From: a candidate division Zixibacteria bacterium HGW-Zixibacteria-1
Lineage (GTDB): Bacteria; Zixibacteria; MSB-5A5; GN15; PGXB01
NCBI GenBank assembly: GCA_002838945.1
Contig: PGXB01000005.1
Location: 1-64,000 of the forward strand
DNA: 64,000 nt
Direction of reading: 5' to 3'
Both the position numbers and the translations under genes were made by a program. This document shows, piece by piece, positions 50,681 to 60,386 of this stretch. The notes beneath the pieces were generated by a model. It was not told the DNA's origin. It was given only the letters and a program-made list of their open reading frames with translations, and did not search any database. The stretch's first letter is position 1; every line of letters begins with the position of its first letter.

Positions 50681-51429
50681 CAGATCAATCCTTTCTGGCG
50701 TTCTTTGACCTGCTGTTCAAAAATGAACCGGACCACTCTGTTCTGAACGCGGCTGTCAAATTGTCTTATTTGTTTCGGCAGCGATGATATTTCGCCGGGA
50801 GTGAAATAGAGGGCCAGGTTTTCATCCTTGATAAATTCCACACCCGCAAAACGATTTTCATTGATAGAAACGATGCGGCAGCATAGAACCGTCAACAGAC
50901 GCGGCAGCCCCGTGATATTATTATTGCCGATCCTGACCATCAGGATATCGCCCTTTTCGACCCCCTCGCCGACATTCATCAGCATCCCGCCCGCCGAAAC
51001 ATTTTTGGAAAAAGAATCCCGCCAGCAGAGTTCCAGTACATTATTTTTCCTGTCGGAGCTTTTTATGAGACTGAATTTCAGGCCGATTTTCATATCGATT
51101 CGAACGAAGTTGCGCCTCTGCACGCGCTCCATCCGCCCCAGGATATGCAGTTCCACCGATTCACCAGGCTTGCCGTCTCTTGATTTGATCCGGGCCGGGT
51201 AGCGGTACATGGCATCCGGTTTGCGGAACTGCACATGCACCATCGCATTATCGGTCAGTAAACGGCTGCCATCGACATATTCCGGCTTCGAGGCCACGAT
51301 CACATTCGGGCCGATGTCCTCGACGCGAGTGATGTAAAGGCCCCTTTGCCCGTCGCGCTCGATAACAATCTCGATTTTGTCCCAGAGATCGAGCGGCTTT
51401 CTTTTGCCGGTGGCAGTGCTGTTTAACAT
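50680..51429 (-). CDS. YcgR-like PilZ protein 3
   Basis: 249 residues with the same two-domain layout as its neighbour: N-terminal domain KIEIVIERDGQRGLYITRV, PilZ with VQRRNFVRIDMKI (intact RxxxR) and KNVSAGGMLMNV. Probably a flagellar brake-type c-di-GMP receptor. It begins 8 bp after the DUF2225 gene. Divergence between the two YcgR-like copies suggests different signals or partners. Confidence 0.85.
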   Translation of the reverse strand: MLNSTATGKRKPLDLWDKIEIVIERDGQRGLYITRVEDIGPNVIVASKPEYVDGSRLLTDNAMVHVQFRKPDAMYRYPARIKSRDGKPGESVELHILGRMERVQRRNFVRIDMKIGLKFSLIKSSDRKNNVLELCWRDSFSKNVSAGGMLMNVGEGVEKGDILMVRIGNNNITGLPRLLTVLCCRIVSINENRFAGVEFIKDENLALYFTPGEISSLPKQIRQFDSRVQNRVVRFIFEQQVKERQKGLI

Positions 51430-51437
51430 TGACGATC

Positions 51438-52622
51438 TTACCCTGCTTTTACTTCCGCCAGGTTGGCTCTTCCCTGCTCTAGAGCCAGTTCGAGTATTTT
51501 TCTGGCCAGTGCCGTCCTTCCCGGATCACCCTTATGTTTGTAGATAAATTCCTGTCCGGTTCGGATGGTGGTGTTGAAATATTCCTTGGCATTCTGGTTT
51601 TCCCCGATTCGGCGGGAAAGTTCGGCAATCAGATATGACGCCTGTATCTGCTGATTGCCCTTGGCAATATTGCGTCCGTCCTGAAATGCTTTCTTGTAAT
51701 GTTGAACCGATAATTTGAGCGCGTCGCGTTCATTGAGGGGTATTCCTTCATAACCCGCCGCCATCCGGCTCAGAAAATCATAGAACGATCTGTGACTGTG
51801 GAAACCCGGTGTCGCACCGTCTTCGGTCGTTCCCAGAGCCAGTTTGCGATGCTCGGCGACAATCTGGCCCAGGCTTTCACTTTTTCCTTCGAGAATCGAG
51901 AGAACCTCTTTGAATGATGCCAGCTCGATATTGTAGCGATCCCGTATGGGATAAAGCGAGGATTGAATCGCCGCCGGTATGCTGCTGTCATCGAACTGCG
52001 AAGCTACCGATGCCGAAATGTCATTCAGCCGTCCTTCCAGTTCAAAGAGACCCTTTTTGAGCCCCTCGAGTTTGCCGTCGACATCGCTGAGGTACCCCTT
52101 CATGGTGGCGACATTGGGATTTTCGCCGTGCTCCATTTCGCGGAAAATCCAGCCGATGCGAAGATAGTACCGGGCCAGGTCGAGGTTATTATCGGTATCC
52201 GAAATTTTTTCATCGATGACGGCCAGCAACAGTTTCAATACGGCGGTTTCATTGGGAAACCGGTCGATATCAAGCTCGGACCCGACGGCCTTGATAACCG
52301 AGTCGGCCCCGGCCAGCATCTCAAGATGACGCTCTTTAACCGTTTTTAAACGATACGTTTTGAAATAGGCGTCATTTTTCCAGTCTTTGAAGCGGTTATT
52401 GAATTCGCGCGTATAGAAACAGTTGGAGCAGGTGGCCACAAAGAAAAGAAGCGGATTATATGCTTGGTAGCGCGGATTGCGCCAGGTTCGGTTCGTCGGA
52501 CAGAAATCGGTGTCCCGATCGGTTTCACTGTACGCACCGACCTTTATTGTCTCATACTCGTTTATAGTCTTGCAAATCGGGCATTCGACCTTTGTCAGAA
52601 AAAAAGGTGATTCCGTTGTCAT
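51438..52622 (-). CDS. DUF2225-family zinc-ribbon protein
   Basis: 394 residues. The N-terminal 100 residues hold two Cys pairs (CPICKTINEYE, CSNCFYTREF) forming a zinc ribbon typical of DUF2225. The remainder is helical with TPR-like pairs near the end (HYKKAFQDGRNIAKGNQQIQ). The family has no established function. A GGAGG ribosome site is present, and the start overlaps the preceding stop (TAATG). It is an integral part of this flagellar operon tail. Confidence 0.82.
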   Translation of the reverse strand: MTTESPFFLTKVECPICKTINEYETIKVGAYSETDRDTDFCPTNRTWRNPRYQAYNPLLFFVATCSNCFYTREFNNRFKDWKNDAYFKTYRLKTVKERHLEMLAGADSVIKAVGSELDIDRFPNETAVLKLLLAVIDEKISDTDNNLDLARYYLRIGWIFREMEHGENPNVATMKGYLSDVDGKLEGLKKGLFELEGRLNDISASVASQFDDSSIPAAIQSSLYPIRDRYNIELASFKEVLSILEGKSESLGQIVAEHRKLALGTTEDGATPGFHSHRSFYDFLSRMAAGYEGIPLNERDALKLSVQHYKKAFQDGRNIAKGNQQIQASYLIAELSRRIGENQNAKEYFNTTIRTGQEFIYKHKGDPGRTALARKILELALEQGRANLAEVKAG

Positions 52623-53059
52623 TATTTATTCCTCCCTGCTCCCTGCAAATTTAGACGCTGTTTTATCATCGCCAGCTCTCCGTCCGTAATAGGAAGAGAC
52701 TCGGTCGAGCCGGAGCCTCCATCGCCGGACAGCACCTTCTTCGCCATTCGGATGATTTCCTGTCTGTTTCTTATTTTTAAATCATGCTTGCCGTCGGTGG
52801 CATTATTTTTATGTGATGACGACCCGGCCATGTTTGAAAAACTGACAAACTCCGGACCGACCGGCTCGGCTTTCTTTGTTTCCGGTTCCGGTGCCCGTGC
52901 GGCGGCCGTTTGGATATCGGCCGCAACCGCCGGTTTTGGCCTGGGCGTTTTCCCGGAGAAGAACGACCGGATCAGCATTAACAGCATCCCGGCGATGAGA
53001 AACCCGGCCGCATTAAGACCGACATCTATTAATTGCTCGTTTGAAAATCCTATTTCCAT
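52622..53059 (-). CDS. Membrane-anchored hypothetical protein
   Basis: 145 residues with one N-terminal transmembrane helix (AAGFLIAGMLLMLIRSFF), a Pro/Ala-rich linker, and a short conserved-looking C-terminal helix (EIIRMAKKVLSGDG, DGELAMIKQRLNL). Layout recalls single-pass proteins of flagellar operons, but no family is recognised. Confidence 0.55.
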   Translation of the reverse strand: MEIGFSNEQLIDVGLNAAGFLIAGMLLMLIRSFFSGKTPRPKPAVAADIQTAAARAPEPETKKAEPVGPEFVSFSNMAGSSSHKNNATDGKHDLKIRNRQEIIRMAKKVLSGDGGSGSTESLPITDGELAMIKQRLNLQGAGRNK

Positions 53060-53072
53060 TGTTTATTCTCCA

Positions 53073-53378
53073 TCAGGCCTTAAGATCAAGATGTTCCGGC
53101 GGGGCATCTTCCCGCGTCTCCTGATCATCGCCGTTATTTTTATCTTCATCCTTCTTAAATTTCTTCTTTTCCTCGCCCGCTTCCTTCTCTTTGGTTATAA
53201 TCACGAGGTCGCTTTTCTCCGATTCCTTGGTTCTCTTCGGATCGGCGGTGGTCTTTTCCTTGAGGATTGAAGCCGCCTGGCGCTGTTCCATCTCGGGGCT
53301 GGCTTTCTGCATTTGTTTAAGTTTTGCGACTATTTCGGTTTTCGACAAAACATCTGCAATTTCCATCGACCGATCCAT
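53073..53378 (-). CDS. Highly charged small protein
   Basis: 101 residues; about half are Lys, Glu or Asp. The N-terminal 40 residues form a helix (VLSKTEIVAKLKQMQKASPE), the rest is a disordered charged tail. No family recognised. It lies 12 bp after the sigma-28 gene in the same operon, where small regulatory or export-helper proteins are common. Confidence 0.55.
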   Translation of the reverse strand: MDRSMEIADVLSKTEIVAKLKQMQKASPEMEQRQAASILKEKTTADPKRTKESEKSDLVIITKEKEAGEEKKKFKKDEDKNNGDDQETREDAPPEHLDLKA

Positions 53379-53390
53379 GCGAGCACCCTC

Positions 53391-54272
53391 CTAACCACTC
53401 ATTGCAAAACGCTCCTTGATCATTCCCCTGAGCTTAAGGACCGCTTTGGTATGTATCTGCGATACCCGCGACTCGGATATCGACATCACTTCGCCGATCT
53501 CCTTAAGCGTCAGTTCTTCGAAATAATAAAGAGCTATCACAAGCTTCTCCTGGTCGGTCAGGCGGTCGATGGCAATCGCCAGAAACGCCCGGAGTTCGCC
53601 TTTTTCAAGATCGCCAAGCGCATTTTTGTCTTCCGGCTGGGAAATCGTTTCAATGCGCGGCACCTGATGGTTGTCCTCTTCCTTGTAAATGGCCTCATCC
53701 AGTGACAGCAGTGTGGCACAACTGACATCGCTGATCGCCATTTGCAGTTCATGAGTGCTGTAACCCAGCATTTTGGCCAGTTCAGCCTCGGTCGGAGGAC
53801 AGCCGTTGTCGTTTTCGAGTTTAATTATGGCTCTTTCGATCTCGCGCGATTTGGCCCGGGTCGAACGCGGAACCCAGTCGAGCGCTCTCAATTCATCAAG
53901 GATGGCGCCGCGTATTCGCGGCACGGCGTACGTCTCGAATTTGACACCGCGCGCCGGATCGAAATTTTTGAAAGCCTCAACCAGACCGATGACACCGGTG
54001 TTGACGAGATCGGTCAGTTCCACTGATCTCGGAAAACCAATCGCCATGCGTCCGGCAACATTGCGGACCAACGGCAGATATCTCTTAAGTAGCCGCGCGC
54101 GTACTTCCTGACTTCCATGTCTGAAGTAGCGCAGCCATTCCAGGTTGTCATCCATCTGCTTTCTCGCGTTACGAGAACTATCTTCGACTGCGAAGACTGA
54201 AACGCGTGTCGTTTTAGTCTCCTTTTTTGATTCTCGTTTAGAACGAACTTTTTGCGTGCTGGTCATTTGCAT
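53391..54272 (-). CDS. fliA: Flagellar sigma-28 factor FliA/WhiG
   Basis: 293 residues. A non-conserved basic N-terminus of about 45 residues, then region 2 (YLPLVRNVAGRMAIGFP, DLVNTGVIGLVEAFKNFD, YAVPRIRGAILDELRALDWVPRS), region 3 (PTEAELAKMLGYS) and region 4 (LTLKEIGEVMSISESRVSQIHTKAV). These are the standard signatures of the FliA group. It drives late flagellar genes (filament, chemotaxis). It follows flhG with a 1-bp gap. No FlgM gene is visible nearby. Confidence 0.96.
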   Translation of the reverse strand: MQMTSTQKVRSKRESKKETKTTRVSVFAVEDSSRNARKQMDDNLEWLRYFRHGSQEVRARLLKRYLPLVRNVAGRMAIGFPRSVELTDLVNTGVIGLVEAFKNFDPARGVKFETYAVPRIRGAILDELRALDWVPRSTRAKSREIERAIIKLENDNGCPPTEAELAKMLGYSTHELQMAISDVSCATLLSLDEAIYKEEDNHQVPRIETISQPEDKNALGDLEKGELRAFLAIAIDRLTDQEKLVIALYYFEELTLKEIGEVMSISESRVSQIHTKAVLKLRGMIKERFAMSG

Positions 54273-54273
54273 G

Positions 54274-55146
54274 CTATTCCTTTATATCGGCTAGTGCCTT
54301 TAATGAATTAATGTTATCTTCACCTCTGACAGTATTATCGTTGCCCCTGAATTCGCTTTTTGCTGTAAGAATTTTGCACAGGCTGCTCAGCTGACTGACA
54401 GCCGGCGAATCGGGAAATAATTCAACGAGCGGACGCTGTTTTGACACCGATTCGATAACATGCCGGTCGTTAAAGAGATAGCCGGCATTAAGAGGTACCC
54501 GGCCGAGAAACTTCCCGGCCAAAACCGTGAATTTTTGATATACATATTCATAATCCGATTCGCTCTCTATATTGTTAAGAAAAATGTGTGCCGAAAAATC
54601 ATTTTTCGACTTAACCAGGAACTTGAACAGACCGTAAGCATCGGCAATCGAGGTCAGTTCCGGGTTGAGAACGACAAGATTAATGTTCGAATATTCGGCC
54701 GCCTGCCTGATTAACTCAAGATGGCCCGAGATCGTATCCAGTATGATGTAATCGTAACCGGCGGCAAGTCCCTTGAGCTGTTCGAGGAAACGACGGAACC
54801 TGAGGCTGTTGAAATCGTGGTAACGGCCGGTTCCCGATGGTGAGGCAATCAAATCGAGATTGTTATAAATCGGCATCAGGGATTCAGAGAACAGGGCACT
54901 GTTCTCGATCACATCGGCCAGCGTCATTTCCGGAACGACATTGCCCAGGATATGAATGTTTCCGAAATGATAATCACAGTCCAGAATCAATGTCCTTCCG
55001 CCCTGGTGCGCCAGAACCGCGCCGATGTTGAAAGCCAGAACCGATTTCCCCACGCCGCCCTTGCCGGAAATCAGGGAGATAATCTTCGGACCCTCGACCC
55101 GGCCGTCGCCGGTCACACCGTATGTATGAAGACGATTAGTCGGCAT
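54274..55146 (-). CDS. flhG: Flagellar number regulator FlhG (MinD-like ATPase)
   Basis: About 290 residues. Deviant Walker A SGKGGVGKS (conserved signature Lys), switch regions LDCDYHFGNIHILG and IILDTISGH. It acts with FlhF to set flagellar number and position. The ATG at 55146 has GGAGG 8 nt upstream; the ATG two codons earlier is too close to it. The start overlaps the flhF stop. The extended C-terminus (about 260-290) is unlike MinD. Confidence 0.93.
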   Translation of the reverse strand: MPTNRLHTYGVTGDGRVEGPKIISLISGKGGVGKSVLAFNIGAVLAHQGGRTLILDCDYHFGNIHILGNVVPEMTLADVIENSALFSESLMPIYNNLDLIASPSGTGRYHDFNSLRFRRFLEQLKGLAAGYDYIILDTISGHLELIRQAAEYSNINLVVLNPELTSIADAYGLFKFLVKSKNDFSAHIFLNNIESESDYEYVYQKFTVLAGKFLGRVPLNAGYLFNDRHVIESVSKQRPLVELFPDSPAVSQLSSLCKILTAKSEFRGNDNTVRGEDNINSLKALADIKE

Positions 55147-56263
55147 ATGCATGGACCTCCAGTTTCAGAAGACGACGGGCAATCGCTGCGGCGTCGGGAA
55201 CATGCAGTTCCCCGATTCCGCCGGGGCTGTCGGTAGTAAAGGCCATCGGAACATCGAGATATTCGGCCATGGCTGGAATTCCCCCCCACCGATCGGTCTC
55301 ATCCAGATGAGTCGCGACCAGGTAATTGGGTTTAAATTTTTCAAACATGGTGACGGCATCGATCAGATCATTCGAGCGGCTGCAGACCGAAAAGATGAAG
55401 AAGACAATATCGGGAGCTATCGAGACAAGCTCATCCCGGAGTTTTTCCTGCCGCCGTTCCGAACAGCCGACTGCGGGGGTATCGATCAGGCAGATCGAAT
55501 CCTCGTCGACTCCCGCTTTCAACTGGCGGCAAAGACCGGCCTGAAGATCGAGTAGATCGGCATAGGCGCCGATCTCTTCGTACGCCGCAATCTTCATCTG
55601 ATCCAGCGACAGCAGCTTGACTTTCTGACCGAACTTGGTGCAAAGCTGTGCCGCCGTCTTGCCCATAACGGATGTCTTGCCGACTCCGCTCGGCCCGACA
55701 AAAGCGATCTTCATCCCGCGCTCCACCGATACCGCCGCCCCGGAAAGCCGCTTGATTTCATCATGCAGCAGCGCCATTGCGGTTTGTTCGATGTTTCCGG
55801 AAACGCCGTTACTTTCGAAAACTCTCTGCGCGATGCGATGGGCGATCTCGATCGGGACATCGGAATCGAGCAGATTGAAGAAAATCGGTTTGACTTCTTT
55901 CGGAAGAGCCGTAAACAGGTCCGGCGAGCGATGAGCCGAGAGAATACCGTTGAATGTTTTTTCGAGACCGGCCAGATTCATTGGCGCGGTTTCGGTCACC
56001 GGCATAACCTCGACTCTTTTCCGGTTCGCTTTGCCGGATACATCAGCGGTCACGGATTTACTTTTTCTCGATGATTTGTACTGCGAGAAAGCGCCTTCAT
56101 CGATACATGCCGTAACCTCGAACTTCTGCCCGGTAAGAGGGGTCTCTGTTTCCGGGCAGGCCCGGGTCTTGAGAACCACGGCCTCACCGCCAAGTTCTTC
56201 TCTTATCTTCTTGAGCGCCGAGGCAACGGTCGGCGCGCTGAATGACTTAATTATCATTTCCAA
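55136..56263 (-). CDS. flhF: Flagellar SRP-like GTPase FlhF
   Basis: 375 residues. The N-terminal B-like domain (SFSAPTVASALKKIREELGG) is followed by the NG GTPase domain: VGPSGVGKTSVMGKTAA (G1), LLSLDQMKIAAYEE, LIDTPAVG (G3), TH-LDETD (G4). FlhF places the flagellum at the pole in many bacteria. It overlaps flhA at its start (17 bp) and flhG at its end. Confidence 0.95.
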   Translation of the reverse strand: MEMIIKSFSAPTVASALKKIREELGGEAVVLKTRACPETETPLTGQKFEVTACIDEGAFSQYKSSRKSKSVTADVSGKANRKRVEVMPVTETAPMNLAGLEKTFNGILSAHRSPDLFTALPKEVKPIFFNLLDSDVPIEIAHRIAQRVFESNGVSGNIEQTAMALLHDEIKRLSGAAVSVERGMKIAFVGPSGVGKTSVMGKTAAQLCTKFGQKVKLLSLDQMKIAAYEEIGAYADLLDLQAGLCRQLKAGVDEDSICLIDTPAVGCSERRQEKLRDELVSIAPDIVFFIFSVCSRSNDLIDAVTMFEKFKPNYLVATHLDETDRWGGIPAMAEYLDVPMAFTTDSPGGIGELHVPDAAAIARRLLKLEVHAYAD

Positions 56264-58322
56264 ACCCTACTATTCCGTTCGAGATAACCTCGACATTATT
56301 GCTGATCTCATTGTATGAGAGGATCACCAGCGACGGGTAGGTCGCCTCGGCCAGCCTCTTGAGGGCCAGCCGGATATTCGGCGAGCTGAGACAAATCGGG
56401 GTCCGCCCCTGGGCCTCGGTATTGCCCATCTGCTTGCCGATGGCCTTTATCAACTTCTCCGTCTCGGCCGGCGGTGTCACCAGCATCAATCCCTGCTTGG
56501 TATGTTGCACCGAATCGGTCAGCATCTGTTCGACCGATGGGTCAATAGTGAATACATATATTTTATTGTCTTTGTCTTTGTACATTTCGGTGATCTGGCG
56601 CTTCATGCTCATCCGCACATATTCCGCGAGAACATCGGTTTCTTTCGTCCCGGGATATATGTCGGTTATGGTTTCCATGATGGTCGCCATATCGCGAATC
56701 GGTATCCGTTCGGACAGGAGCGTCTGAAGTACTTTCTGCACCACCGACAGCGGGACCACATTGGGTATGATCTCACTCACCAGCGAGGGATTGTCTTCCT
56801 TCAGCGTTTCCATCAAATGGCTGACATCCTGGCGCGAGAGCAGATCGGGGGCGCTGATCTTGATGATTTCGGTAAGATGCGTGGCCAGAACCGCCGATGG
56901 CTCGACAATGGTGTACCCGCGTGATTCGGCCGTCTCCCTGAAATTGGGAATGACCCAGACCGCCGACATGCCGAACGCCGGCTCGGTGGTCCTGAAACCG
57001 TCCAGCTCATCCCTGACGAAACCGGGATTGATGGCCATGATATGATCCAGCATCAGCTCATATTTGGCCGCTTCAATGCCTTTAACTTTGACACGATATT
57101 GATTGGGGTTGAGCTGGACATTGTCCCTGATCCGAATCGGCGGGACAATAATTCCCATTTCTATGGCCAGTTGCCGCCTGATCGACGACACCCGCTCCAA
57201 GAGATCACCGCCCTGGTTGGTATCGACCAGCGGAATCAAACCGTAGCCTATTTCCACTTCGAGGGCATCGACTTTGAGAAGATCCTCGGTCCGCTCCGGC
57301 TGCTCCACCTGGGACGCCTGCAATATGGTCCGTTGCTCTTCAAGTTTTTTCTTCTTCATGCTTTCACTGGTCATATAGCCGACCGCGCCCACCCCGGCAC
57401 CCAGCACGATGAAGGGAATGGTCGGCATTCCGGGAACGATACCGAACAGTATCAGCATCACCGAGGCAATCATGATCGCACGCGGCTGGCCGGTCAGTTG
57501 TTTGGCAAGATCGGTGCCCATATTCGAGGTCGAGGCGGTGCGGGTGACAATTATACCGGCTGAAGTCGAGACTATCAGAGCCGGGATCTGTGTCACCAGT
57601 CCGTCACCGACCGAAAGCAGCGTGTACATCCGCAGTGCCTCGGAAACCGAATGGCCCTGCATCAGGATGCCGATGACGAATCCGCCGACAACATTGATCA
57701 TCGTGATCAAAATGCCGGCGATGGCATCGCCCCTGACAAATTTCGAGGCGCCGTCCATCGCGCCGTAAAAATCGGCCTCGTCGGCGATTTCCTTACGCCG
57801 CGTTTTGGCCTCTGTTTCGTTTATCAAACCGGCGTTGAGATCGGCATCGATCGCCATCTGCTTGCCCGGCATGGCATCCAGAGTGAAGCGGGCGGCCACT
57901 TCGGAAATTCTTCCGGCGCCCTTGGTAATCACGACAAACTGAATAATGACCAGGATCATGAAGACGATAAAGCCGACCACGTAGTTGCCCTTGACAACAA
58001 AGTTGCCGAAGGAATTGATCACTTCACCGGCATACCCGGTTCCGAGAATCAGACGGGTCGAGGCCACATTGAGCGCCAGTCTCAGCAGGGTAACGATCAA
58101 AAGCATCCCCGGGAAAACCGACAGGTCGAGCGGCCGACGGATGTAAAGAGTCGAAAGCAATATTACCAGCGAGAAGGTGATATTGAAGGCCAGGGCGAAA
58201 TCGAGCAGTCCCGGCGGAATCGGAATAACCAGCACGCCGATAATGGCGATTACCGCCACCGCCAGGATAATATCGGAGCGGCCGGTCAGCTTGCCCAGAA
58301 ATGAGTTGCCTTCGAGTTCCAT
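56247..58322 (-). CDS. flhA: Flagellar export gate protein FlhA
   Basis: 691 residues, usual length. Eight transmembrane segments in the N-terminal half, the FHIPEP-type cytoplasmic signature (MPGKQMAIDADLNAG), and the C-terminal ring domain that binds chaperones (RDNVQLNPNQYRVKVKGIE). Forms the nonameric gate of the type III export apparatus. It overlaps flhB by 1 bp. Confidence 0.97.
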   Translation of the reverse strand: MELEGNSFLGKLTGRSDIILAVAVIAIIGVLVIPIPPGLLDFALAFNITFSLVILLSTLYIRRPLDLSVFPGMLLIVTLLRLALNVASTRLILGTGYAGEVINSFGNFVVKGNYVVGFIVFMILVIIQFVVITKGAGRISEVAARFTLDAMPGKQMAIDADLNAGLINETEAKTRRKEIADEADFYGAMDGASKFVRGDAIAGILITMINVVGGFVIGILMQGHSVSEALRMYTLLSVGDGLVTQIPALIVSTSAGIIVTRTASTSNMGTDLAKQLTGQPRAIMIASVMLILFGIVPGMPTIPFIVLGAGVGAVGYMTSESMKKKKLEEQRTILQASQVEQPERTEDLLKVDALEVEIGYGLIPLVDTNQGGDLLERVSSIRRQLAIEMGIIVPPIRIRDNVQLNPNQYRVKVKGIEAAKYELMLDHIMAINPGFVRDELDGFRTTEPAFGMSAVWVIPNFRETAESRGYTIVEPSAVLATHLTEIIKISAPDLLSRQDVSHLMETLKEDNPSLVSEIIPNVVPLSVVQKVLQTLLSERIPIRDMATIMETITDIYPGTKETDVLAEYVRMSMKRQITEMYKDKDNKIYVFTIDPSVEQMLTDSVQHTKQGLMLVTPPAETEKLIKAIGKQMGNTEAQGRTPICLSSPNIRLALKRLAEATYPSLVILSYNEISNNVEVISNGIVGFGNDN

Positions 58323-59392
58323 TATACCATCGTCTCCTGCTTAAGCCGGTAAACGTAAGCGAGCACTTCGGCCACCGCCCGGTACAGCTTGCCCGGAACA
58401 TATGAGCCGATCTCGCACATATTGAACAGCGCCCGGGCCAGCGGCTTGTTTTCCACAACCGGAATATTCGCTTCCCGCGCGATTTCTTTAATCTTCTCAG
58501 CAATCAGCCGTTCACCCTTGGCGACAACCATCGGGGCTTCCATTTCCGTCTGATCATATTTCAGGGCCACCGCGATATGCGTCGGGTTGGTGATGACCAC
58601 ATCGGCTTTCGGAATTTCCTGCATCATGCGGCGGCGCGACATCTCGCGCTGTATCTGCCTGACGCGTGATTTTGTCTGCGGCGATCCCTCGGTATCCTTG
58701 AATTCGTCACGCAGATCCTGCTTGCTCATCCTGATCGACTTTTCGAAATCATATTTCTGGTAGCCGTAATCAAGCAGGGCCAGAAAAAGAATGGCGGCGC
58801 CGATCTGCAGCGTGGTCTTGAGCGCCATAAGGCCCATGGCTCCGGCAAACTCGGCGATGGACTTGTCGGACATGGTGAAAAAGCTGTCGATTTGCGACTT
58901 GATTGAGAAATATCCGACGGTGCCGATCACAATCAGCTTGGCAACATCGCGGACCAGTTGAAACAAGGTGCGGCTCGAAAACAACCGCTTGATGCCGCTG
59001 GTCATGTTCAACTTGTCAAGCTTGGGTTCCAGCGGTTTTCCTGTGAAGAGGATGCCGACCTGAAGAACGTTAATACCATAAGCGATCAGGGCCAGAACGA
59101 TCAAAAGAGGTCCCATCATCAGGAAGAAAGTCATGATGTTGGAAGCCAGCAGCGCCTGCAGGGAATCGAAATCGGTGCGGATATTCGGAGCCTCGGTGAA
59201 AATATATCCCATGTAATCCTTCATTTGATTGACCATAAGCGGGCCGACCAGATAAAGGGTGACAATGCCAAGGCAAAGAATAACCGCCGAATTCAATTCC
59301 TGTGAGCGGGCGACTCGACCCTCTTCGCGCGCCTTCTGGCGGCGGCGTGGGGTCGCTCGCTCGTTTCGTTCCTGAAAGCTGTCTTCTGCCAT
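58322..59392 (-). CDS. flhB: Flagellar export switch protein FlhB
   Basis: 356 residues. Four transmembrane segments and a cytoplasmic domain with the autocleavage motif NPTH (ADVVITNPTHIAVALKYD). The N-terminus has the family SFQERNERATPRRRQKAREEG. Controls the switch from rod/hook to filament export. Lies 4 bp after fliR. Confidence 0.97.
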   Translation of the reverse strand: MAEDSFQERNERATPRRRQKAREEGRVARSQELNSAVILCLGIVTLYLVGPLMVNQMKDYMGYIFTEAPNIRTDFDSLQALLASNIMTFFLMMGPLLIVLALIAYGINVLQVGILFTGKPLEPKLDKLNMTSGIKRLFSSRTLFQLVRDVAKLIVIGTVGYFSIKSQIDSFFTMSDKSIAEFAGAMGLMALKTTLQIGAAILFLALLDYGYQKYDFEKSIRMSKQDLRDEFKDTEGSPQTKSRVRQIQREMSRRRMMQEIPKADVVITNPTHIAVALKYDQTEMEAPMVVAKGERLIAEKIKEIAREANIPVVENKPLARALFNMCEIGSYVPGKLYRAVAEVLAYVYRLKQETMV

Positions 59393-59396
59393 CTTC

Positions 59397-60188
59397 TTAA
59401 CTCACGGACCCGATGTTATAAAGTATTTTGGTCACTTCCCCGTCGAGGAAGTAAACCGTCTTTTCAATCATGTATCTGAATACCGGCAGAGCCGCCGCCA
59501 GTATAAAAAGTCCGATGCCGATTTTGACCGGAATGCCGACAATAAAGATGTTCATCTGAGGAACCGTCCGCGCCACTACACCAAGCGCCACTTCGGTCAG
59601 GAAAAGAGTTATCATGACCGGAGCCGCCAGCTTGACGGCAATCGTAAAAACATAAGCGCTGACACGAATCAACTGCTCCCCGGCCGGCCCGGTAAAATTG
59701 AAAACACCGACCGGAACCAGTTTATAGCTGTCGGAGAAGGCCGAAAGAATGGCATGATGACCGTCAATTGTCAGAAAAATCAGGACGGCCATAACATACC
59801 AGAATTCCCCTATGACCGAAGTCTGGGAATTGGTTTCCGGATCCAGAACGTTGGCAATAATAAGCCCGATCTGGTAACCGACTATATTGCCCGCCATCCT
59901 GACGCCGACAAATAACAGCGAAAATAGTAATCCGATTATAAATCCGACCAGCATCTCCTTGGCCGCCAAAAGGGCCAGCAACCAAACCGATTCGATAACC
60001 GGAACCTGGTCCATGGATACAAGCGGTATCAATATGACAGCCAGCATGATAGCCAGACCGGCCCGAACCATGACCGGGATCGATTTATGGCCCAGAATCG
60101 GTGAAATCAAAAATAATCCGGCGGAGCGGAAGAGTATCAGAAGGAAGACTTGAAGTTTTGCAGTTCCGAATGTTAGAAAGTCAAACAA
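59397..60188 (-). CDS. fliR: Flagellar export protein FliR
   Basis: 263 residues, six hydrophobic segments; conserved RSAGLFLISPILGHKSIP and GYQIGLIIANVLDPETNSQT. Forms the export gate core with FliP and FliQ. The 198-bp gap to fliQ is unusually long for this operon and holds a 9-bp inverted repeat (60204-60252), so a second promoter or regulator site is possible here. Confidence 0.95.
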   Translation of the reverse strand: MFDFLTFGTAKLQVFLLILFRSAGLFLISPILGHKSIPVMVRAGLAIMLAVILIPLVSMDQVPVIESVWLLALLAAKEMLVGFIIGLLFSLLFVGVRMAGNIVGYQIGLIIANVLDPETNSQTSVIGEFWYVMAVLIFLTIDGHHAILSAFSDSYKLVPVGVFNFTGPAGEQLIRVSAYVFTIAVKLAAPVMITLFLTEVALGVVARTVPQMNIFIVGIPVKIGIGLFILAAALPVFRYMIEKTVYFLDGEVTKILYNIGSVS

Positions 60189-60203
60189 TTTATCCTGCCT
60201 AGA

Positions 60204-60252
60204 TTACGGGTTACTCGTCAATACTTTAATCAAGCTTTATGCCAACCCGTAA
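60204..60252. repeat. Inverted repeat between fliQ and fliR
   Basis: Perfect 9-bp arms TTACGGGTT (60204-60212) and AACCCGTAA (60244-60252) with 31 bp between them. On the minus strand the spacer contains TGGCATAAAGCTTGAT, a sigma-54-like string lacking the conserved C of the -12 element. A regulatory site is possible. Confidence 0.4.
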
Positions 60253-60386
60253 CAAGGTCGCAAAATTATTATATTTTATTGATTTACAACGACTTATATA
60301 AATTTAGAAATCAGAGAAAAGACCTGTTTTGGGCAGGCTGCGGAAAGGATTACCCGATGACCGGGAAAATAATTCAAGACGCCTCC

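Noticed and set aside
60213-60243. Sigma-54 promoter before fliR
   Set aside because: TGGCATAAAGCTTGAT has the right spacing but lacks the nearly invariant GC of the -12 element; kept only as part of the dyad finding.
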